Of a stretch of 64,000 nucleotides of DNA, positions 58,621-64,000 are shown piece after piece. The DNA comes from Subtercola boreus. Lineage in GTDB: Bacteria > Actinomycetota > Actinomycetes > Actinomycetales > Microbacteriaceae. A model generated the notes under the pieces. It was not told where the DNA came from. It saw only the letters and a list, made by a program, of their open reading frames with translations, and did not search any database. The first letter of the stretch is position 1. The number at the start of each line of letters is the position of its first letter. The translations under genes and the position numbers were made by a program. The stretch covers positions 101,474 to 165,473 of the forward strand of contig NZ_NBXB01000028.1 in the NCBI RefSeq assembly GCF_003399635.1, given 5' to 3'.

Positions 58621-59178
58621 CTATTTCCCCAGCGAGTCGCGGCCCATGTTTTCCATCAGCGCTATCCACTGCCGGTCCTTCTGGAGATCCCGCAGCGTGT
58701 CCCAAATTCGGGTTGCTCCCTCCCATCCGATGAGCGGGCCGTACATGGCATAGAACTCGTCAGGGTTGCCGAGCGCTTCACCATATTTTTCAGTGACGCG
58801 CTCGACGATTAGCGCAAGTGCCGCTTGCGAGCCATAGACCTCATCTGACGCGTCTATAAGGGTCGAGACTTTATCGGCGAATGTCTGCGCAGCGAGGTGG
58901 ACGGCCCGCTCATCGTTGGCCTGCTCCGTAGGAGCCAGTAGCTCGGCGAGAGGCCGCTGCACGATGTCTGCAAGGTCGACGGCCTCACCAAGCGGAATCT
59001 TCCGCTGACCCGACTCCACTTTGTAGACCGTGGCCTGGTGATATCGATGTCCGCGTGCGGTCATTTGCGATGCGATGTCCGTCTGTAGCAATCCGCTATC
59101 TTCGCGAGCCCTCTTCACATTCCTGCCGAATGCCCTGTCGACGGGGCTGAACTTCGGCTCATCTGCGTTTTCATCCAT
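58621..59178 (-). CDS. Phage-type XRE-family repressor
   Basis: 185 residues. An HTH at about residues 15-75 (FGRNVKRAREDSGLLQTDIA then YHQATVYKVESGQRKIPLGE) is followed by a helical C-terminal part of unknown fold without a LexA-type protease signature. It is divergent from the excisionase-like gene across 101 bp with candidate operators, the layout of a lysogeny switch. Confidence 0.85.
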   Translation of the reverse strand: MDENADEPKFSPVDRAFGRNVKRAREDSGLLQTDIASQMTARGHRYHQATVYKVESGQRKIPLGEAVDLADIVQRPLAELLAPTEQANDERAVHLAAQTFADKVSTLIDASDEVYGSQAALALIVERVTEKYGEALGNPDEFYAMYGPLIGWEGATRIWDTLRDLQKDRQWIALMENMGRDSLGK

Positions 59179-59192
59179 AGAGGAACCCTAAT

Positions 59193-59248
59193 CCAAAACG
59201 TGTTCTTGTGACTCGCTTGTTTTGGTGTATGCTGAAATCGTGTTCAAG
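59193..59248. promoter_or_regulatory. Candidate operators and promoter of the element's switch region
   Basis: Direct copies AAAACGTGTTCTTG (59195) and AAATCGTGTTCAAG (59235) are 40 bp apart, and CCAAAAC / GTTTTGG forms an inverted pair centred at 59209. A promoter-like TTGTGA, 16 nt, TATGCT with TG before it points to the excisionase-like gene and overlaps these sites, so repressor binding would block it. Confidence 0.55.
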
Positions 59249-59279
59249 CAAACAACAAACGAGATTTCAAGGGAGATCA

Positions 59280-59474
59280 ATGGGAAAGCTACTTACGCCT
59301 GACGAGCTGGCAGAAAAGGTGCACATGAGCACTTCGCTCCTAGCGCAGCGAAGATTTCTGGGCCTGCCGCCTGTTTTCCTCAAGCCCAGCCGAAAAACAG
59401 TTTTGTACCGAGAGGAAGACATCGACGCGTGGCTCAGTGACTCGGTGCAGACCATCACGAGCACTGCCGCGTGA
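59280..59474 (+). CDS. Excisionase/MerR-type small HTH protein
   Basis: 64 residues from ATG MGKLLTPDELAEKVHMSTS, with GGGAG five nt upstream; longer starts lack a site. The fold is the winged helix of Xis and helix-turn-helix-17 proteins: LLAQRRFLGLPPVFLKPSRK, TVLYREEDIDAWL. It probably acts as recombination directionality factor for the integrase (inference). Confidence 0.82.
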   Translation: MGKLLTPDELAEKVHMSTSLLAQRRFLGLPPVFLKPSRKTVLYREEDIDAWLSDSVQTITSTAA

Positions 59475-59545
59475 GTGACGAGACAAACGAAAGAGGCCCG
59501 GCGCATCAACGCCGGGCCAAACAATCCATCAGGGGGAATCAGGAC

Positions 59546-60085
59546 ATGACCGAAACGCTACAGCACGGCACAATCGTTTGGGAAGCGCCCGACGAGTTCG
59601 GGTGCGTGTTCGCTACGCCGGTCGAGGTCACGCAGGACGGCGGGGAGTACCGCAACGTGTGGGGCATCCGTGCCGAGGTGTGGTTCGACAAGGGCGCGTA
59701 CACGCCAAAGGTTTTCGTGGAGGACCGTAACAGCGGTTTCGACATGACTCCCGCGACCGCTCTCGCCGTCGCGGCGTTGATTCAAGAGGCCGCGTTCGCT
59801 GCCGAGATCAAAGCTTCCGAGATGCGCTCCGCCGCAGACCGAGCGAAAGCCCTGGCGACGAAGAAGGCGTGGCAGGACTATTCTGCGTTCTCGGTCACGC
59901 AGGTTGCCGCGGCGATGCGTGCTGCATCTCGGTCACCGCATTGGGTCGCTCAGCGTGCAGAAATTTCGCCCCGCATCTTCGAGCGGAAGATGCGAGGGCG
60001 CGCCGACTTCACGGTCGGCGAGATAGCGAGTATCGCCCGCGCTCTCGGCATCTCCCCCGCCTTGCTGATCGGCCAGGCCCTCTGA
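59546..60085 (+). CDS. Phage protein with C-terminal XRE-like HTH
   Basis: 179 residues from the ATG MTETLQHGTIVWEAPDE; a GTG overlapping the preceding stop would add 25 residues. The first 90 residues look like a beta-rich domain (WGIRAEVWFDKGAYTPKVFV), and the last 65 form an HTH (HWVAQRAEISPRIFERKMRG then FTVGEIASIARALGISPALL). Possibly a second regulator; no close family recognised. Its stop overlaps the next start (TGATG). Confidence 0.72.
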   Translation: MTETLQHGTIVWEAPDEFGCVFATPVEVTQDGGEYRNVWGIRAEVWFDKGAYTPKVFVEDRNSGFDMTPATALAVAALIQEAAFAAEIKASEMRSAADRAKALATKKAWQDYSAFSVTQVAAAMRAASRSPHWVAQRAEISPRIFERKMRGRADFTVGEIASIARALGISPALLIGQAL

Positions 60086-60234
60086 TGCCACAGCCCGTCG
60101 AGCCGCGCCCCACCCGCGAGCAGTGCCTCGCTGCAGCCGGCCGCGAGTTCGCTATCTACCTTGCTCGCGTAAACGCCGAGCGAGACGCCGCGGACCTCGA
60201 TGACAGCAACGCGGTTGACCGGGACGCTCTGTGA
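60085..60234 (+). CDS. Small phage protein, 49 residues
   Basis: ATG coupled to the preceding stop (TGATG); MPQPVEPRPTREQCLAAAGR then a charged helix. No family recognised. Coupled translation and the compact element support it as a real gene. Confidence 0.6.
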   Translation: MPQPVEPRPTREQCLAAAGREFAIYLARVNAERDAADLDDSNAVDRDAL

Positions 60235-60352
60235 GCCCCGCCAGCGGCCTCGCGACGGTCAAGGCGGGTGGGAGTGCCAGAGAACTAGTGTTCGGTTCTT
60301 GGTGCCCGGTTTCTGTCTCAATCAGCGGACATACGTTCGGACGGTGGACGCG

Positions 60353-61117
60353 ATGATTCTTAGACCGCAATTCTCGTTCGAGAAAAATTTTGCCCAGATT
60401 CCGAACCTTTGGCTGCGCGATTCGCGACTCTCGTACAGGTCCAGAGGTGTGCTCGTCTACATGATGAGCCACCAGGCAGGGTGGAACATCTCGCTAAAGA
60501 AGCTCGTGGAAGAGGGCAGCGAGGGCCGGGAAGCGATTCAGAAGGCGCTCGCCGAGCTCCGCGCAGCCGGGTACATGAAAACCGTTCCGGCGCAGGAGGA
60601 GGGCACCGGCAAACTCATCGGGCAGGCTCACGAGCTCACTGATCCCGCGGATTCCACCGTGCTACTGGAAAACCGTAGGACGGTAAAACCGTATGACGGG
60701 GAATCAGACCCCAAGAACACTATCTATAAAGAACACCAGATTAAAAGCGATCGCGATTCTGATTTCTTCGGGGCCGACAGCCCTGCGGGGGACGCTGCTG
60801 AGGCTGCCGCAGCACTGCCGAGCACCGCCTCGGTGATCAAGTGCTTGGCACGCTACCCGGTCGACGTGGCTTCGCTCGACATCGCAGCCGCGATCGCCGA
60901 TGTCATGGGTCGTACAACACTGCAGGTCGCAAGCCCCGCAGCGTACGTCGCGAAAGCGATTCGCACCGATCCCAGCAGGTGGCTGCTGCGCGCCGCACCC
61001 GCGCAGGCCGAGACCTGCGAGCAGGGCAAGCACCGGTACATCGGGCAGTGGTCCGAGTGCTGCGTGCGCTGCGACGAGATGCGCCCCGGCTGGGAACTCG
61101 ACCGGGACGCCGCTTGA
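60353..61117 (+). CDS. Replication-type winged-helix protein with Cys-rich tail
   Basis: 254 residues from ATG MILRPQFSFEKNFAQIPN. Residues 1-100 (LSYRSRGVLVYMMSHQAGWN then KKLVEEGSEGREAIQKALAE and LRAAGYMK) are the winged-helix domain common in phage and plasmid replication proteins. The tail holds CEQGKHRYIGQWSECCVRCD, a Cys/His cluster that may bind zinc. The middle (about 130-170) is lower in GC. No helicase or primase motif is seen. Confidence 0.7.
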   Translation: MILRPQFSFEKNFAQIPNLWLRDSRLSYRSRGVLVYMMSHQAGWNISLKKLVEEGSEGREAIQKALAELRAAGYMKTVPAQEEGTGKLIGQAHELTDPADSTVLLENRRTVKPYDGESDPKNTIYKEHQIKSDRDSDFFGADSPAGDAAEAAAALPSTASVIKCLARYPVDVASLDIAAAIADVMGRTTLQVASPAAYVAKAIRTDPSRWLLRAAPAQAETCEQGKHRYIGQWSECCVRCDEMRPGWELDRDAA

Positions 61118-61173
61118 CCACCCACAAACCAGCACCAATCCACAACACGCACAACCCAACGGAAAGAGACAAA

Positions 61174-62487
61174 ATGTCAGCCATTCAGAAGAACATTGCA
61201 CGACTCCTCGAAGAACGCGCCGCGGCATGGGAGAAGGTCGGCAAGCCGCTTGCCGATATCGCAGCAACCCGCGAGCTCACCCCCGCCGAAAAGTCCTCAT
61301 GGGAGGGTGTGGAGGCGGACAACCGTGCATTCGAGCAGCGCCTCGAAACGCTGAGAGGACACCTCAGCCAGGAGGCGCAGATCGCGGAATTCTCCCGCAG
61401 CCTGCACCAGTCCGAGCCGTTCGGCGCAAGCAGCGCCGGGCAGTGGCTCAACCGCGACACAGGGGTGCGCGCGGCGCTCGAACCCAAACAAGCGTTCATC
61501 ACCCACCCGAACGCCCGCGCCGAGAAGGGCGACGACATCGCGCAGGCCATGTTCTCGGGCATCGGCCAGATGGTCCGCGCACTCACCACGACGGGCGGGT
61601 CAGCGATCGTCCCCGCTTCGTGGAGCGCAACCCTCATCGACCTGGCACGCAGCAAGGCTGCAATCACGCAGGCCGGAGCGACCATCATTCCGATGGACAC
61701 GCAAACCGTCAACATTGGTCGGGCAACGGGAGATGCTTCGGCCGCGTTCCGGGCTGAGGGTGGATCCATCGCGACCAGCGACCCGACGTTCGACAACGTA
61801 ACCCTGACCGCAAAGACCATGAGTGCTCTCGTAAAGGGCTCGCTCGAGTTTTTCCAGGACGCTGACAACGCCGACGAGGTTGTCTCGAACGCGATCGCCC
61901 GAGCTATCGCGGGCAAGCTCGACCAGGTCGCGCTTTACGGCGGAATCACGGCTGGCGCAGGGGCGATCAGTCTGCCGACACCGCCGAACCCCCGGGGCAT
62001 CCTTGCCGCACTCAATGCGCAGCGGCCGGCAAACGTGCTCGGGACTGCGGCAGCGAACGGCACCGTGCAGACGGTCGGCCGCTACTACGACGAGCTGATC
62101 GATCTGCTCTACACAGTGCGAGACAGCAACGAGACCCCCACTGGTCTCGTGTGGAACAGCAAAGTCTCGCGCATGTACAGCAAGGCCTATGACACAACAG
62201 GCCAGCCTCTCAACATCCCGAGCGCGGTCTCGGACGTACCCCGGTTCGAGTCCAATAACCTGCCGTCGTACACCCTCGGGACCATGGCCAGCCGGGCGAA
62301 CGATGTGTTCGCGGGCGACTTCTCGCAGCTCATCATTGGGCAGCGCCTCGGCGTCACACTGCAGCTTCTCACCGAGCGGTACGCAGATACCGGCGAAATT
62401 GGCATCGTGGCGCACTGGCGCGGCGACGTTCAGCCTGCACGACCGAGCGCATTTGCCGTGTACCGCGGGCTGCAGGGCGCGCTGTGA
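61174..62487 (+). CDS. Phage major capsid protein, HK97 family
   Basis: 437 residues, with GGAAAGAG upstream of the ATG. Residues 1-75 are a charged coiled coil like the HK97 delta/scaffold domain (ARLLEERAAAWEKVGKPLAD). The mature fold follows, with FITHPNARAEKGD, GGSAIVPASWSATLIDLARS, the E-loop region DASAAFRAEGGSIATSDPTF and the typical end NDVFAGDFSQLIIGQRLGVT. No protease, portal or terminase gene is visible beside it. Confidence 0.93.
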   Translation: MSAIQKNIARLLEERAAAWEKVGKPLADIAATRELTPAEKSSWEGVEADNRAFEQRLETLRGHLSQEAQIAEFSRSLHQSEPFGASSAGQWLNRDTGVRAALEPKQAFITHPNARAEKGDDIAQAMFSGIGQMVRALTTTGGSAIVPASWSATLIDLARSKAAITQAGATIIPMDTQTVNIGRATGDASAAFRAEGGSIATSDPTFDNVTLTAKTMSALVKGSLEFFQDADNADEVVSNAIARAIAGKLDQVALYGGITAGAGAISLPTPPNPRGILAALNAQRPANVLGTAAANGTVQTVGRYYDELIDLLYTVRDSNETPTGLVWNSKVSRMYSKAYDTTGQPLNIPSAVSDVPRFESNNLPSYTLGTMASRANDVFAGDFSQLIIGQRLGVTLQLLTERYADTGEIGIVAHWRGDVQPARPSAFAVYRGLQGAL

Positions 62488-62720
62488 GAGCGAGTACGCA
62501 GAATGCTGATGAGATCACCATGGCGGGACTCGACTTCAAGGAGGCGAAGGATCTCGCCCGAACACAGAGCGTCCGCGGTGAGAGCGCCACAAAGCGGCAA
62601 CGGATCGTCCAGGACTACCTGACAGCGGTTCACCCGGACACCGGCCTCGACGTGGTGTTCGTGCCAGGCGAGGCAGCACCCGACTGGGCATTCGAACCCG
62701 TCGGGCAACACGCGGCCTAA
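62484..62720 (+). CDS. Small phage protein following the capsid gene
   Basis: 78 residues from a GTG overlapping the capsid stop (GTGA), or 66 from the ATG MAGLDFKEAKDLARTQ. Charged N-terminal helix, then a TAVHPDTGLDVVFVPGEAAP strand region. No family recognised; coupling suggests a head-related or accessory role. Confidence 0.65.
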   Translation: MRASTQNADEITMAGLDFKEAKDLARTQSVRGESATKRQRIVQDYLTAVHPDTGLDVVFVPGEAAPDWAFEPVGQHAA

Positions 62721-62826
62721 CAGACTGGCGTCAACCGCACCGCGGCCGGCCTGATGTCCGAGTGCAGCGGAACGGATGGTAAGCGAGCGAGTCATTGCGC
62801 GATGACCTAACCAGCGCCTAACCAAG

Positions 62827-62858
62827 CGGCCCTCAATCTCTCCGGAGGCTGGGGGCCG
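62827..62858. terminator. Hairpin between convergent genes, probable terminator
   Basis: CGGCCCTCA and TGGGGGCCG pair at 8 of 9 positions around a loop containing CTCCGGAG, followed by TTTCGGTTCCTT. It sits between the small phage gene and the convergent gene of unknown function. Confidence 0.6.
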
Positions 62859-62875
62859 TTTCGGTTCCTTGACAC

Positions 62876-63873
62876 TCAAACTTCGGTTGTCGGACCGGAA
62901 GAGGAAACGAGCCACTGGCCCTCGTTGATTCGCATCAAATCTGCCGCGAGCAGATAGGTCCAAACGACGCTCATCTCGGCCTCGGCAGCCGAGACTGCGG
63001 TGTGAACGCCTTTGCTTGCGAGGTTGTCGAGTGCCGTCAGCCGACTGCCCAAATCCGAGAGAGTGGCCTTAAGTACAGCGGCGCTTGTGCTTTTTCCAAG
63101 CCTCATCCGCACGAACTCGGTCAACCTGTTTCGATAGTGTTCGTCATCCATCACTCGCGCTACGCCGTCGACTACGACTGCCTCACCAGTGGCCGGGTAG
63201 AACGCATCAGCTAAGGCCTTGATCATGCGACGACACGAGCCGAGCGCCTGCGACATCTGTTCGGGGGTACCCCCGACAATCCTGTCTTGAGCTGCAACAA
63301 AGACGGCGAGAGCGTCGGGCGCCTCGGCTGCTAGCTGAGCGTTCACGTACGCCTGAGCACGCTCGAAGATAGACGACTGCTGCTGTCCTCGGTCTAGCTC
63401 GCGTTCGGTATTGACGAGGAAGTTATGAAGAGATCCTCGCACCGCCTCGATCACCGTCATTGATTGGAGCAGAAGCGGAGTCAGGTGTGTTCGGGCCGCG
63501 GTTGCGTCACGCATTGCGCGAGCGGTGTCTGCGGGGGATAGGTTCGCTGCAGGTTTGCTCTCGTCGTGTACCCGCCTAATTTCGGCTGCGTGTGCCTCAA
63601 GAATAGCGATCGACCTCACCGCAATGAGGGGCGCACCCCCCGCGGGGTTCGCAATGGAGCGATCTGCTGTCCATCGGTGATAGGCGTCGTTAATGATGTC
63701 GTTTCCTTCGCTTACTCCGAACAGACCCCGAAGCCTTTCGCCTCTCGACAGGTATTCTCGGGAAGTTGCCGCATTCTCATCCCCCGGCTCCATGGTCGTG
63801 AGCTCAAAATGTAACCAAAGCTCGTTCGCATAATCGTTTCGAATAGTTGCGATTCGAATGCATTGCCGCGCAA
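62876..63873 (-). pseudogene. Conserved-looking gene of unknown function, 5' end cut by an IS
   Basis: The frame stays open to 63934, but its last 20 codons lie inside the IS21-type end, so the native N-terminus is lost; ARQCIRIATIRNDYANELWL is the first native part. About 332 native residues remain, with a helical middle (AEIRRVHDESKPAANLSPAD) and a C-terminal block SCRRMIKALADAFYP, DEHYRNRLTEFVRMRLGKST, LDNLASKGVHTAVSAAEAEM, VVWTYLLAADLM. I recall similar blocks in hypothetical, possibly defence-linked proteins, without certainty. An inner ATG at 63793 could still start a shorter protein. Confidence 0.65.
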
Positions 63874-64000
63874 TGTTGACGCCGACCGAATGTGATGCCG
63901 TTTCTGCCGATTGAAAACAGGGCCACCTAGCCACTATGGAAGGTGATCAATTTGGATGACTGGGCAAAGATTCGGCATTTGCATTCGATGGGTTTGCACT
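63874..64000 (+). mobile_element. IS21-family insertion sequence, left end (continues beyond window)
   Basis: The end appears to begin TGTTGACGCCGACCG. Inside, TTGAAAACAGGGCCACC resembles the CTGAAAACTGACCC-type phrase typical of IS21 ends in actinobacteria, followed 25-30 bp later by an istA-like start. The other end and istB lie outside the window, so the exact boundary and target duplication cannot be seen. Confidence 0.7.
63952..64000 (+). CDS. istA: IstA-like transposase, first 16 codons only
   Basis: From a TTG with AAGGTG upstream, the frame reads (M)DDWAKIRHLHSMGLH, the opening of IS21-type transposases, where an HTH follows. The rest is beyond the edge. Confidence 0.7.
   Translation, partial: MDDWAKIRHLHSMGLH

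Noticed and set aside
61174..62487. Capsid gene as an encapsulin
   Set aside because: The N-terminal coiled-coil scaffold-like domain and the integrase/repressor context fit a phage capsid; no encapsulin cargo gene or targeting peptide is visible.
62721..64000. Search for attR of the tRNA-Arg element
   Set aside because: No copy of the tRNA T-arm/acceptor sequence was seen, so no right border is claimed.

Overview
The window is high-GC DNA dense in genes, with GTG and TTG starts, many 1-4 nt stop/start overlaps and MEP-pathway isoprenoid genes. It reads as the chromosome of an actinobacterium, most likely of the family Microbacteriaceae (inferred from gene content and gene order only). Several blocks keep the order known from other actinobacteria: dxr-rip-ispG-GNAT (1717-9605) and argS-lysA-hom-thrC-thrB-rho-prfA-prmC-sua5-wecA-atpIBEFHAGDC (34028-56452).

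Layout. 1-2256: a drug-type exporter cut by the window edge, its MarR-type regulator and a GNAT acetyltransferase. 2283-9605: ispG, a SHOCT membrane protein, a NarL-type two-component system, a site-2 protease and dxr, so the usual dxr-rip-ispG run is split by a signalling cassette. 9695-16254: an FKBP-like lipoprotein, then a 1485-residue single-module NRPS with six membrane segments (Pls/PosA type, the architecture of epsilon-poly-lysine synthetase) translationally coupled to an M1 aminopeptidase. 16370-18245: a DHA2 exporter and an OsmC protein. 18299-30193: an amine and polyamine utilisation region: gabT, an asparaginase, a PotDABC-type importer, a PP2C phosphatase, an Lrp regulator, a second aminotransferase and a PuuB-like FAD oxidoreductase. 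30199-31131: an orphan gene between duplicated gene tails. 31132-34024: pdxH, an ogt-tag alkylation-repair pair and yaaA. 34028-56452: the ATP synthase operon, translation and termination factors, threonine/lysine biosynthesis and argS, with two small cell-envelope genes. 56471-57265: a transglutaminase-like protein.

From 57345 the chromosome turns into a mobile region. A tRNA-Arg(CCG) gene is followed at once by a tyrosine integrase, a phage-type repressor, an excisionase-like protein, small HTH proteins, a replication-type protein with a Cys-rich tail and an HK97-type major capsid protein. No terminase, portal or protease is visible, so this looks like a mini-prophage or phage-satellite-like element. 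Its right part carries a gene of unknown function whose 5' end has been cut by the left end of an IS21-family insertion sequence that runs off the window.

The most interesting points are the Pls-type NRPS, whose hand-derived specificity code resembles lysine codes, with its coupled aminopeptidase; the capsid-bearing tRNA-Arg element; a small family of long hairpins at convergent gene ends with compensatory base changes; a Rho factor with a very large Q/N/R-rich insertion; and the duplicated junction around the orphan gene at 30.2-31.1 kb.
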